A stretch of DNA of 64,000 bases. It comes from Ectopseudomonas guguanensis. Lineage in GTDB: Bacteria; Pseudomonadota; Gammaproteobacteria; Pseudomonadales; Pseudomonadaceae. Location: assembly GCF_900104265.1 (NCBI RefSeq), contig NZ_FNJJ01000004.1, positions 124,001-188,000 on the forward strand. The letters are read 5' to 3'. Below, piece after piece: positions 38,863 to 48,093 of this stretch (position 1 is the first letter of the stretch; every line of letters begins with the position of its first letter). The translations under genes were made by a program, and so were the position numbers. The notes beneath the pieces were generated by a model, which was not told where the DNA came from, made no database searches, and saw only the letters and a program-made list of their open reading frames with translations.

Positions 38863-39305
38863 CGAAGCTTCCTCGTTCCATTGTTGTTGTACGAGTCGCC
38901 ATCGCCCTGCGAACCACCACATCGGCAGAGCGGCGCAGCACACATCCTTGCGCTGGCGAGTGCGGGCGCCGATGGAGCAGAGCACACCCTCGCGCAGCCT
39001 AGCTGACCGACCGGTCAAACCGGCAATCCCCCAAAGGGTGCAACCGGATGAATGGCATCGCACCAAGGAATGACGGCCACCTGCACCGACAATCAGCCGC
39101 GCCTTGGCGCTGTGCCGGTGGCGGGCGTAGAATCGGGGGCATTCCTCGCCACCCATCCCCTGGCGGGCCCTGAGCACGGGCCAGACGCGCGGCCACCCCG
39201 CGGCGTCCTGCGGCCCCACCGAACGCGCGGCCACCTTCCGTTTGCATCCGGTCCAGTCGACGCTCACCATACGAACATCACCTGATCAGCCGCAGGAACC
39301 GTGTC
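38863..39305. other. Divergent intergenic region cutinase / ilvD
   Basis: This gap of 443 bases carries promoters for both divergent genes. The ilvD ribosome site (AGGA) is at its right end. The palindrome at 39004-39017 is the only clear regulatory-type signal. No small gene or RNA was recognised. Confidence 0.6.
39004..39017. promoter_or_regulatory. Palindrome TGACCG-AC-CGGTCA upstream of the cutinase
   Basis: This 14-base inverted repeat with exact six-base arms lies 142 bases before the cutinase start and 289 bases before ilvD. ACCGACCGGT-type dyads are common TetR-family operators. No regulator gene adjoins it. Function is inferred from symmetry only. Confidence 0.35.
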
Positions 39306-41144
39306 ATGCCCGATTACCGCTCGAAAACCTCCACCCACGGCCGCAACATGGCCGGCGCCCGTGCCCTGTGGCGCGCCACCGGGATGAAGGATGAAGACTT
39401 CAAGAAACCGATCATCGCCATCGCCAACTCCTTCACCCAGTTCGTGCCCGGCCACGTGCACCTGAAGGACCTGGGTCAGCTGGTTGCCCGCGAGATCGAG
39501 AAGCACGGCGGCGTGGCCAAGGAATTCAACACCATCGCCGTGGACGACGGCATCGCCATGGGCCACGACGGCATGCTCTATTCGCTGCCGAGCCGCGAGA
39601 TCATCGCCGACTCCGTGGAATACATGGTCAACGCCCACTGCGCCGACGCCATCGTCTGCATCAGCAACTGCGACAAGATCACCCCCGGCATGCTGATGGC
39701 TGCCCTGCGCCTGAACATCCCGGTGGTGTTCGTCTCCGGCGGGCCGATGGAAGCCGGCAAGACCAAACTGGCCAACCACGGCCTGGACCTGGTCGACGCC
39801 ATGGTCATCGCTGCCGACTCCTCGGCCAGTGACGAAAAGGTCGCCGAATACGAGCGCAGCGCCTGCCCGACCTGCGGCAGCTGCTCCGGCATGTTCACCG
39901 CCAATTCGATGAACTGCCTGACCGAAGCCCTGGGCCTGTCGCTGCCGGGCAACGGCTCGACTCTGGCCACCCACGCCGACCGCGAGCAGTTGTTCCTGCG
40001 TGCCGGGCGCCTGGTGGTCGAGCTGTGCCAGCGCTACTACGGCGAGAACGACGAGTCGGTGCTGCCGCGCAACATCGCCAACTTCAAGGCGTTCGAGAAC
40101 GCCATGATGCTCGACATCGCCATGGGCGGTTCGACCAACACCATCCTGCACCTGCTGGCCGCGGCCCAGGAAGCCGAGCTGGCCTTCGACCTGCGCGACA
40201 TCGATCGCCTGTCGCGCAAGGTACCGCAGCTGTGCAAGGTGGCGCCGAACATCCAGAAGTACCACATGGAAGACGTGCACCGCGCCGGTGGCATCTTCTC
40301 CATCCTCGGCGAGCTGGCCCGCGGCGGCCTGCTGCACACCGACGTAGCCACCGTGCACAGCCCGAGCATGCGCGATGCCATCGCCCAGTGGGACATCACC
40401 CAGACTCAGGACGAAGCGGTTCACCACTTCTTCAAGGCTGGCCCTGCCGGCATTCCGACCCAGACCGCGTTCAGCCAGAGCACCCGCTGGCCGAGCCTGG
40501 ACGACGACCGCGAGAATGGTTGTATTCGTAGCGTCGAGCACGCTTATTCCCAAGAGGGTGGGCTGGCGGTGCTGTACGGCAACATCGCCCTCGATGGCTG
40601 CGTGGTGAAGACCGCCGGCGTCGACGAGTCCATCCATGTGTTCGAAGGCACCGCCAAGGTGTTCGAGAGCCAGGACAGCGCGGTCAAGGGCATCCTCAAT
40701 GATGAGGTGAAGGCTGGCGACATCGTCATCATCCGCTACGAAGGCCCGAAAGGCGGCCCGGGCATGCAGGAAATGCTGTATCCGACCAGCTACCTGAAGT
40801 CCAAGGGCCTGGGCAAGGCCTGCGCCCTGCTCACCGACGGCCGCTTCTCCGGCGGCACCAGCGGCCTGTCCATCGGTCACGCCTCGCCGGAAGCCGCATC
40901 GGGCGGCGCCATCGGTCTGGTCAACGACGGCGACAAGATCCTCATCGACATTCCCAACCGCAGCATCAACCTGCTGGTCAGCGATGAAGAACTGGCCGCC
41001 CGCCGTGCCGAGCAGGACAAGAAGGGCTGGAAGCCGGCGCAGCCGCGCGCGCGCAAGGTCTCGACCGCGCTCAAGGCCTACGCCCTGCTCGCCACCAGCG
41101 CCGACAAGGGCGCGGTGCGCGACAAGGCGATGCTCGACGGTTAA
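39306..41144 (+). CDS. ilvD: Dihydroxy-acid dehydratase IlvD
   Basis: IlvD dehydrates dihydroxy-isovalerate and dihydroxy-methylvalerate in branched-chain amino acid synthesis and carries an iron-sulfur cluster. The 612-residue protein has the cluster cysteines in [10 protein letters not shown] and [18 protein letters not shown], and the C-terminal signature [24 protein letters not shown]. The length is that of the [4Fe-4S] long form. ATG 39306 has AGGA 8 bases upstream. A strong terminator follows. Confidence 0.98.
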   Translation: MPDYRSKTSTHGRNMAGARALWRATGMKDEDFKKPIIAIANSFTQFVPGHVHLKDLGQLVAREIEKHGGVAKEFNTIAVDDGIAMGHDGMLYSLPSREIIADSVEYMVNAHCADAIVCISNCDKITPGMLMAALRLNIPVVFVSGGPMEAGKTKLANHGLDLVDAMVIAADSSASDEKVAEYERSACPTCGSCSGMFTANSMNCLTEALGLSLPGNGSTLATHADREQLFLRAGRLVVELCQRYYGENDESVLPRNIANFKAFENAMMLDIAMGGSTNTILHLLAAAQEAELAFDLRDIDRLSRKVPQLCKVAPNIQKYHMEDVHRAGGIFSILGELARGGLLHTDVATVHSPSMRDAIAQWDITQTQDEAVHHFFKAGPAGIPTQTAFSQSTRWPSLDDDRENGCIRSVEHAYSQEGGLAVLYGNIALDGCVVKTAGVDESIHVFEGTAKVFESQDSAVKGILNDEVKAGDIVIIRYEGPKGGPGMQEMLYPTSYLKSKGLGKACALLTDGRFSGGTSGLSIGHASPEAASGGAIGLVNDGDKILIDIPNRSINLLVSDEELAARRAEQDKKGWKPAQPRARKVSTALKAYALLATSADKGAVRDKAMLDG

Positions 41145-41161
41145 ACCTGTTCAGTAGTTTA

Positions 41162-41189
41162 AAAGCGCCCCGCAATAGCGGGGCGCTTT
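41162..41189 (+). terminator. Intrinsic terminator of ilvD
   Basis: Perfect 12-base arms AAAGCGCCCCGC and GCGGGGCGCTTT enclose AATA, 18 bases after the ilvD stop. It isolates the large NTPase gene that starts 63 bases further on, which must therefore have its own promoter. Confidence 0.9.
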
Positions 41190-41252
41190 GCTTTCTGCGC
41201 CACTGATCAGCCCTGTATTCTGCTAGGTATGCGGCTTTGAGGGATAAGGACG

Positions 41253-44200
41253 ATGCTGGTAGCCAGGCGAGTGCAGAAAGTTGCGGAAACGCAGGATAAA
41301 GAACAGAGGCTAGAAGAGTTACCACTCAACAACTTTCGCATGACGCCTGCATGGGTTCTGCTGGGCGAGCCCGGAGCGGGCAAGAGTGAAGCCCTGAAGC
41401 AGGCCGCTCTGGAGGTCGAGGGCGTATATGTCACAGTGAACGAACTTATAAACACGACACCACCGCTAGAGGAGTGGCGCGAGAAAACTCTGTTCATCGA
41501 CGCACTGGATGAGGCCCGCTCCGCAGGTGCTGACAGCCTACCTCTACGCATCCGCCAACAACTACTTCGGCTTAGCAAACCTGCTTTCCGACTCTCCTGC
41601 CGCGCAGCTGACTGGTATGGCTCGACCGACGTCGCTGACCTGCAAGGCGCCAGCCCCGATGGCCTGTTGATGATATTGCAGCTGTGTCCGCTGAGCGGTG
41701 AGGACATCCAGCAAATCCTGCACAGCAATTACAACGTCAACGACCCCAAAGCGTTTATGGAACAAGCCGAGCGTCACGGTATTGCCGCGCTGCTGAGTAA
41801 CCCTCAGATGCTCGGTCTGATGGCTAGGGCCGTCAGCGGTGAAAAATGGCCGGAAAGCCGCAGCGAGGTCTATCGAATCGCCTGCGAGAAACTGGCGGAA
41901 GAAAACAATGTTCGCCACCGGCAAACCAGTGAAGCCAAAGCAGTCGATAACGACACCATGTTGAAAGCGGCAGGGCAGTTGTTCGCTGTGCAGCTGCTTT
42001 CTAGCAAGGCAGGCATTTCCAGCGACTCAGACTCCAGTGACAGTAACTACCCAGAACTCAACCAGTTCAAACCAGAGATTCCTGCTGCAGCCAGAAGAGC
42101 ACTACAGTCAGCTTTATTCACCCCCGCCCCTGGCAACACCGATCATCTAATCCCTCACCACCGCAGCATCGCCGAATATCTGGCAGCAAAATGGCTGGCG
42201 GACAAGCTGGATCGGGAGAGTCTTCCCCATGGCCGGCTACTTAACCTGTTACTCGGCTTCGACGGAGGAGTAGTCGCGGACTTGCGGGGGCTACTCGCAT
42301 GGCTAGCACAACAAAGCACGTCAATACGCAGGCGCCTGATAGAAGCAGATCCTCTTGGCATTGTGCTGTATGGCGATGTCGGCCCATTCAGCACCGCAGA
42401 CAAGCGCTACCTGCTGCAGGCTCTGCGCCAGCAAGCGGAGAGATTCCCCGGATATCGCTGGCACCTTTGGCAAGACATGTCTGGATTCAGAGCCTTGGCA
42501 GACGAGTCGCTGCTCGGGGACTTTCAACGCATTCTGCTGGCTTCCGAGCGCGATGATGGGGCCCAGTCAGATATGGACTGTGTGCTGGATATTCTTAAAT
42601 ACGGGCATGCTGATGTCACCTTAGCAGCACCGCTGCTCGCGATGATCAAAGACGCTTCGCTTTGGCCACGACTCAGAACTAGCGCACTCAGTATCTGGCT
42701 TAAAATGGCCTCTCCTGTTGAGACCAAGGATTTGCTGTCGCAAATCTGCAGCAGTCAGGTTGACGACAACGATGACCAGCTACAGGGAAAACTGCTGGAT
42801 TTTCTATACCCCGAACATCTGTCGCCCACTGAGTTACTTCTGTGTTTCCACTCTCCCAAAGACTCTCGACTGATCGGCAGCTACCGAATGTTCTGGGAGC
42901 GCTGGCTGCCGGAGCGAGCGCCACAGGCACATCTGCCAGCGCTGTTGGATGGACTTTGCGGCAAACAGGAAGTTTTCAACAAGTACAGATCCGATTGGAT
43001 GATTTCTCGATCTATTGGTCGTTTGCTTGCTCATACCCTCGATGAGTTAGGTGAATCGACCACGAGCGAGCAACTATTTAACTGGCTGGGCGTCGGAGCA
43101 GATCAGCATGGCTACTTCAACCGGGATCACGACTCACAGCTGAAGATTCAAAATTGGCTTGAACGCCACCCACAGCAGTACAAAGCCGTGCTTGAGCAAT
43201 GCATCAAAGCTGAAGCCTTTCCTTATCAATCCCTTCGGCTACATGGCGCCAAGCCAGCAGAAGATATAGGGCTTTGGCATCTGCATTTGGCCGGAACCAC
43301 AGATGAGGCGGAAGCAAGAGTTCATTTACAGCAAGCTGTTTACGCTCTTTTGCAGGATCGCGGAGCCAGGGGACTATCGCTGGAAGTGCTGGATGAATGG
43401 GGTCAGAAATTTCCAAGCAGGGCTGATTGGCTTAGTGAATGGCTCACTTGCGATTTAGAACAAAGTTACTGGCGCTTAAAAGATGCAGCACAAAGCCTTA
43501 CTGACAAGAAGCAACAAGCCGAGGAACGACACCAACGAACCCAGAGCCTTCGCCCCGAACTTCACACAATTGCTACTGGTACAGCCACTGCCGGCCTTCT
43601 TGACGAACTGGCAACCGTTTGGCTGTTCGGCTTCTGGGATATCAATGGAGAAACCGCGAGCGAGCGCTTCGCCAACTATAGCGATCTAGGCAATGAGCTC
43701 ATGCAGGCCGCCGAATCTGGGTTTCGTAAATCCCTACAGCGCTCTGACTTGCCTTCTGCTGCAGAGATCATAGCTCTGAATCAAACCGGAGAGCGTTATT
43801 ACATTAGCCTGCCGTGCCTGCTTGGCCTGCAGCTGAGCTGGATCGATACACCCGCACAGGTAGCTGAACTACCAGATGACCAAGTCGAAAGACTGTTGGC
43901 TATGCATCTCTGCACACCATACCCTGGGCTGGATGAACTGAACGCTTGGCGCGCACAAGTCGCACAGCAGCGCCCCGAACTATTTAGCCGCGTACTATTG
44001 CTCCACGCTGCCAGCGTTTTTGCTACAGGCAATTCCTCGGCCGGCATGGAGTACGCGTTGAGTGAGGATAGTTCCTATACAAAAGTTGCCCAGCTCGCCA
44101 GTTCAGAATTGCTGCGGCAATTTCCCGAAACAGCAGCGGCCCAGCAGCTCCATGACCTGCGCCAGTTGCTGAAAGCAGCTCTAGCTTTTGCTCCGGAATG

Positions 44201-45275
44201 TCTCGCTGCGCTGACACGGCAAAAGCTGAAGTCGCCACAACTCCATGCTGAACAGCGCCTTCTGTGGCTGGCGCTACAGGTTCTGACTGGCAGCGCAGAC
44301 GAATCAGAGGAGTTCTGGCAACGCCTCGGCGAAGCAGAGGCGGCCGATGTAGCCATGCAGCTAGCGGTGGAAGTCCTGATGCAAGGCATTCAGCTACAGG
44401 CCCTACGCCCCTCCCAACCCGAACATATTCTGGGCCGCTTGATCGAGACACTTATCCGTCACGCTGATATGGAGCGGGGTCGAGGAGGCTTCGTCACAGC
44501 CGCGATGGATCTGGGTGAGGAACTGCGCGGGATGATCGACTGGTTGGGTACGCAAACTACGGCAGAAGCCCGCAATGAGCTTCAGCGCCTGCTTGATATC
44601 CCAGTTCTGGCGTCTCAGCACTACCGTATTCGGAGCACATTGGAGCAGCAGCAAGCACGCAAGAGAGAAGCTGAATTCCACTTCCTTGGTTTGGAAGCGG
44701 TCGCCGATGTGTTAGCCAACCAGGCGCCAGCAAATGTCGCCGATCTAATGCACCTGACCTTGTGTCATCTAGACGACATCGCCCATGAACTACGCCACGC
44801 TAATGACGACGGCTATCGGATGTTCTGGAATATCCCCACTAGGCAGCCGCGCAGCCGCCGCGGGGAGAACCTATGCCGCGATGTCCTACTGGCCCGCTTG
44901 CGCTCACGCCTGGATGCGCACGGCATTGGCATTGCTCCGGAATATGACCATGCAGGCGACAAGCGCGCCGATCTTCATCTCGACTACCGCAACCTATCCG
45001 CACTGCCAATTGAGATCAAGCGTGACGATCACGAAAAGCTATGGACAGCTTTGCGCGATCAACTCATTACCCAATATGCACATGCACCGAAGTCTGCAGG
45101 CCACGGGATCTATTTGGTGCTTTGGTTTGGCGACAGCAAGAAACTGAAAAGCCCTCAGAAAAGGAAGCCAAAACCCTCGACACCCAATGAACTAAGGGCT
45201 CAATTGGAAAGCCAACTATCGGAGGAGGAGCGGAAAAGGGTTTTCGTACGCGTGCTGGATGTCAGCTGGCCCTGA
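41253..45275 (+). CDS. NACHT-type STAND NTPase with C-terminal PD-(D/E)XK nuclease-like domain
   Basis: This 1340-residue protein has Walker A GEPGAGKS at 38-45 and Walker B LFIDALDE at 80-87 with the paired acidic residues of NACHT proteins. A sensor-like SCRAADW (115-121), LLSNPQML near 180-187 and the winged-helix signature HHRSIAEYLAA at 302-312 follow. About 850 helical residues without a recognised family come next. The C-terminus reads ADLHLDY (Asp1240), then IEIK (Glu1254, Lys1256) and a helix with DQLITQYA: the D-x13-ExK-Q order of a restriction-like nuclease. An in-frame stop at 41238-41240 fixes the N-terminus. A sample line (42001-42060) is 52% GC. A single-gene anti-phage or abortive-infection role is inferred. 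Confidence 0.85.
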   Translation: MLVARRVQKVAETQDKEQRLEELPLNNFRMTPAWVLLGEPGAGKSEALKQAALEVEGVYVTVNELINTTPPLEEWREKTLFIDALDEARSAGADSLPLRIRQQLLRLSKPAFRLSCRAADWYGSTDVADLQGASPDGLLMILQLCPLSGEDIQQILHSNYNVNDPKAFMEQAERHGIAALLSNPQMLGLMARAVSGEKWPESRSEVYRIACEKLAEENNVRHRQTSEAKAVDNDTMLKAAGQLFAVQLLSSKAGISSDSDSSDSNYPELNQFKPEIPAAARRALQSALFTPAPGNTDHLIPHHRSIAEYLAAKWLADKLDRESLPHGRLLNLLLGFDGGVVADLRGLLAWLAQQSTSIRRRLIEADPLGIVLYGDVGPFSTADKRYLLQALRQQAERFPGYRWHLWQDMSGFRALADESLLGDFQRILLASERDDGAQSDMDCVLDILKYGHADVTLAAPLLAMIKDASLWPRLRTSALSIWLKMASPVETKDLLSQICSSQVDDNDDQLQGKLLDFLYPEHLSPTELLLCFHSPKDSRLIGSYRMFWERWLPERAPQAHLPALLDGLCGKQEVFNKYRSDWMISRSIGRLLAHTLDELGESTTSEQLFNWLGVGADQHGYFNRDHDSQLKIQNWLERHPQQYKAVLEQCIKAEAFPYQSLRLHGAKPAEDIGLWHLHLAGTTDEAEARVHLQQAVYALLQDRGARGLSLEVLDEWGQKFPSRADWLSEWLTCDLEQSYWRLKDAAQSLTDKKQQAEERHQRTQSLRPELHTIATGTATAGLLDELATVWLFGFWDINGETASERFANYSDLGNELMQAAESGFRKSLQRSDLPSAAEIIALNQTGERYYISLPCLLGLQLSWIDTPAQVAELPDDQVERLLAMHLCTPYPGLDELNAWRAQVAQQRPELFSRVLLLHAASVFATGNSSAGMEYALSEDSSYTKVAQLASSELLRQFPETAAAQQLHDLRQLLKAALAFAPECLAALTRQKLKSPQLHAEQRLLWLALQVLTGSADESEEFWQRLGEAEAADVAMQLAVEVLMQGIQLQALRPSQPEHILGRLIETLIRHADMERGRGGFVTAAMDLGEELRGMIDWLGTQTTAEARNELQRLLDIPVLASQHYRIRSTLEQQQARKREAEFHFLGLEAVADVLANQAPANVADLMHLTLCHLDDIAHELRHANDDGYRMFWNIPTRQPRSRRGENLCRDVLLARLRSRLDAHGIGIAPEYDHAGDKRADLHLDYRNLSALPIEIKRDDHEKLWTALRDQLITQYAHAPKSAGHGIYLVLWFGDSKKLKSPQKRKPKPSTPNELRAQLESQLSEEERKRVFVRVLDVSWP

Positions 45276-45359
45276 CGTACATTAGCGCTGGGCCTAACTG
45301 GTATAGGTGAATACCTACAGAGCCCTGCTCTACGCCTTAACTTGCACGGAGCGGATGTA

Positions 45360-45842
45360 ATGAGCACCAATGATTATCAGCCTATGCGCATCGGCCTGAT
45401 CGCCGATACTCACAACCTGCTGCGCCCCGAAGCGCTGGCAGCGCTGCATAGCGTCGATCATCTGATCCATGCCGGCGATATCGGTGGGCCGCATATCCTT
45501 GCCGAACTGCAGCGCATCGCGCCGCTGTCGGTGGTGCGCGGCAACAACGATGACCAGGCCTGGGCCGACGCCATTCCTGAGCAATTGGTCCTGCACTTCG
45601 ACGCGGTCAGCATTTATGTACTGCACGATCTCAAGCAATTGGCCATCGATCCCAAGGCCGAAGGCATCGACGTGGTAATCGCCGGGCATTCGCACAAGCC
45701 GCAGCAGGAAGAGCGCGACGGCGTGCTCTATCTCAACCCCGGTAGCGCCGGACCGCGACGCTTCAAGCTGCCCATCGGCGTGGGCATCCTGCATATCGAG
45801 GATGGCCGGGTACGGGCCGAACTGATCACGCTGCAGGTCTGA
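45360..45842 (+). CDS. YfcE/MJ0936-family metallophosphoesterase
   Basis: This 160-residue calcineurin-type phosphodiesterase has metal ligands in IGLIADTHN, IHAGDIGG, VVRGNNDD and IAGHSHKP, the full set of the family. It hydrolyses phosphodiesters in vitro; the physiological substrate is unknown. ATG 45360 is chosen with a GGAG upstream; an internal ATG nine codons later (MRIGLIADTH) is also possible. In P. aeruginosa I recall its counterpart close to ilvD, so the large NTPase gene looks inserted between them. Confidence 0.88.
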   Translation: MSTNDYQPMRIGLIADTHNLLRPEALAALHSVDHLIHAGDIGGPHILAELQRIAPLSVVRGNNDDQAWADAIPEQLVLHFDAVSIYVLHDLKQLAIDPKAEGIDVVIAGHSHKPQQEERDGVLYLNPGSAGPRRFKLPIGVGILHIEDGRVRAELITLQV

Positions 45843-45858
45843 TGCGGGAGCTGGAATT

Positions 45859-45934
45859 GGTGGGCTGAAGCGGATTTCCGCCCGGCCCACCCTACTCGAT
45901 CGGGCATGGCTGTAGGCTGGGCTTCAGCCCACCA
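45859..45934. repeat. Degenerate REP copies, family A
   Basis: A broken copy (GGTGGGCTGAAG ... GGCCCACCCTAC, 45859-45895) is followed by GTAGGCTGGGCTTCAGCCCACC (45912-45933). They lie between the phosphoesterase gene and gloA. The copies carry point changes, so they look older than those next to the RAYT gene. Confidence 0.7.
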
Positions 45935-46079
45935 GTCAAAACACCACGCCAGAAAGGCAGATGAAAGAGTCCCATCCACCCTGCTGTGACATTCGACCTT
46001 GAAAAACGCCATGGGCGAAGCCATCTAGGCAGATACGGCCTTTCAGCGCCGACCCCATTCCCGCCTGATGGAGAACCCC

Positions 46080-46607
46080 ATGACCCTCGACGAGCTCAAC
46101 GCCATTCCCGGCGTGACCGCCAAGCCCGACGTCGCCACCGCCGACTTCGTCTACAACCACACCATGATCCGCGTGAAGGATCTGCAGAAATCCCTGGACT
46201 TCTACACCCGCGTGCTGGGCTTCACCCTGCTGGAGAAGAAGGACTTCCCCGACGCCGAATTCAGCCTGTACTTCCTCGCCTTGATCAATGACAAGTCGCA
46301 GATCCCGGCCGATCCGGCCGCCCGCCATCAGTGGCGCAAGTCCATCCCCGGTGTGCTGGAGCTGACCTATAACTACGGCACCGAGAAAGACCCGGAGTTT
46401 TCCTACCACAGCGGCAACAGCGACCCGCGCGGCTTTGGCCACCTGTGCGTGTCGGTGCCGGACATCAAGGCGGCCTGCCAGCGTTTCGAAGACCTCGGCG
46501 TGCCCTTCCAGAAGCGCCTGACCGACGGGCGCATGCGCGACATCGCCTTTATCAAGGACCCGGACGGCTACTGGGTGGAGATCATCCAGTTCACCGAAGT
46601 GATCTGA
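46080..46607 (+). CDS. gloA: Lactoylglutathione lyase (glyoxalase I)
   Basis: Glyoxalase I isomerises the methylglyoxal-glutathione adduct to lactoylglutathione. The 175-residue protein has the metal ligands in NHTMIRVKD (His), LELTYNYG (Glu), GFGHLCVSV (His) and YWVEIIQF (Glu). It is of the longer, eukaryote/Zn-like class rather than the short Ni type (135 residues). GGAG 6 bases before ATG 46080 decides the start over an ATG four codons upstream. Confidence 0.95.
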   Translation: MTLDELNAIPGVTAKPDVATADFVYNHTMIRVKDLQKSLDFYTRVLGFTLLEKKDFPDAEFSLYFLALINDKSQIPADPAARHQWRKSIPGVLELTYNYGTEKDPEFSYHSGNSDPRGFGHLCVSVPDIKAACQRFEDLGVPFQKRLTDGRMRDIAFIKDPDGYWVEIIQFTEVI

Positions 46608-46665
46608 CGCTCGAACCTAGCGAGGGGCTGCCTCCCGCGAGGCTGCCCCGCGTTCGTTGCAGGGA

Positions 46666-47313
46666 TCAACTGACGCCGACGTAACGATCGGCCCGGTGAT
46701 TGATCGCCAGCACCAGATTGAGCATCACCGCCCCCAGCACCGAGAGCAGCACCTTGTCTGGCGACACCACGAAGATGGCCGCCAAGACGATGCTCGCGTC
46801 GATGGCCATCTGCACCGCACCCGCACGAAAGCCGAAGCGTTCCTGCATGTACAGGGCGAGAATGTTCACCCCGCCCAGGCTGGCGCGATGGCGGAACAAC
46901 ATGAGCAACCCCAGGCCCATCGCAGCGCCACCGAACAATGCGGCATACACGGCGTTGAGATGGGCGAAAGCGACCCAGTGCGGTGTCGCCTCGGCCAGCA
47001 GCGAAACCAGCAGCACCGCGCAACCGGTACGCAAGGTGAAGCCCCAGCCCATGCGCCAGATACCGAGCAGGTAGAACGGCAGGTTGACCAGGCAGAACAC
47101 CAGCCCGAACGACCAGCCAGCCTGATAGTTGGCCAGAAAGGCAATGCCGACGGTGCCGCCGGTCAGCAGCCCGGCATGGGCATAGAAGGCGATGCCCAGG
47201 GCCACCAGGGCGGTGCCGAACAGCAAGGCCAGCGCATCCTCCCACAGCGGGTGACGCACGAAGAGTGCAGCGACGGCGCCCGGGCGTTCGTCGACGGGTG
47301 ATTGATCGGTCAT
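46666..47313 (-). CDS. YitT family membrane protein
   Basis: This 215-residue inner-membrane protein of the YitT/DUF161 family has six hydrophobic helices. The first repeat contains ALGIAFYAHAGLLTGGTVGIAFL and a later segment GGVNILALYMQERFGFRAGAVQM matches the family repeat. The C-terminal regulatory domain of the longer Gram-positive YitT proteins is absent. The transport substrate is unknown. It lies between gloA and folA, convergent with gloA. Confidence 0.85.
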   Translation of the reverse strand: MTDQSPVDERPGAVAALFVRHPLWEDALALLFGTALVALGIAFYAHAGLLTGGTVGIAFLANYQAGWSFGLVFCLVNLPFYLLGIWRMGWGFTLRTGCAVLLVSLLAEATPHWVAFAHLNAVYAALFGGAAMGLGLLMLFRHRASLGGVNILALYMQERFGFRAGAVQMAIDASIVLAAIFVVSPDKVLLSVLGAVMLNLVLAINHRADRYVGVS

Positions 47314-47417
47314 CGAAATACCTGCAGCAACATTCAAATTACGGCAGAGGCAAGGCAATGGCCGTCTTGCGCGCTGGTGGGATCAGGCGGCAGAGACGGC
47401 CGGAAAGGTCGTTATGC

Positions 47418-47936
47418 TTATGCGCCGCGCCGTTCCCACACCTCGAAGGCATAGAAGGGCGTCTCGGCAGAGGCTGGATGCTCGACGCTGGAGGTCATGT
47501 GCCACAAGGCCTCGTCGATTTCAGGAAAGAAGGCGTCACCATCGGGGTCGAGGCCGACACGTGTCAGATACAGGCGATCGGCCTGGGACAGGCCCAGTTC
47601 GTAGAGCTGCGCGCCGCCGATCAGCATCAGTTCTTCGGCGTCCTCTTCACGCGCCCAGGCATCGGCGCGCTCAATGGCCGCTTCCAGGCTGGCGAACACC
47701 TCGGCGCCCTCCAGGGTGAGGCCCGGCTGGCGGCTGACCACGATATTGAGCCGGCCCGGCAGCGGCCGACCGAGCGAATCCCAGGTCTTGCGCCCCATGA
47801 TGATCGGCTTGCCCAGGGTCAGGGCCTTGAAATGCCTGAGGTCCGCCGGCAGGTGCCAGGGCAGTTGGTTGTCGCGGCCGATCACGCGGTTGTGCGCGAG
47901 CGCAGCGATGAGGGAAAGAGGCAGTGTGGTTTTCAT
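47418..47936 (-). CDS. folA: Dihydrofolate reductase FolA
   Basis: FolA reduces dihydrofolate to tetrahydrofolate with NADPH. The 172-residue protein has LSLIAALAHNRVIGRDNQLPWHLPADLRHFK with the catalytic acidic residue of the active site, IIMGRKTWDSLG (cofactor binding) and LMLIGGAQLYE. ATG 47936 begins the homology; longer starts add an unrelated leader. thyA, whose reaction makes its substrate, is 5 kb away on the same strand. Confidence 0.96.
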   Translation of the reverse strand: MKTTLPLSLIAALAHNRVIGRDNQLPWHLPADLRHFKALTLGKPIIMGRKTWDSLGRPLPGRLNIVVSRQPGLTLEGAEVFASLEAAIERADAWAREEDAEELMLIGGAQLYELGLSQADRLYLTRVGLDPDGDAFFPEIDEALWHMTSSVEHPASAETPFYAFEVWERRGA

Positions 47937-48093
47937 GGCCGCGAGCATAGCAGAGCACCCGGCGCACCCGCAGCCCACCTTTGGCTTTGCCGAATGGCGC
48001 ACAGAACCGTCTAGGCTTGGACCTCTGTAGCAGAATCGTCACCCTTGCCGGTGCAGGCTTGGGTTTCCATCCCCTGTGCAAGGAGGTACCACC

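Noticed and set aside
38863..39270. N-terminal extension of the cutinase to 416 residues.
   Set aside because: The signal peptide starts at ATG 38862 with a good ribosome site; the extension is arginine-rich noise through the promoter region.
41164..41252. A lost N-terminal effector domain of the NACHT protein through frameshift.
   Set aside because: Only 108 bases separate it from ilvD, part of which is the ilvD terminator, and an in-frame stop at 41238 precedes the ATG.
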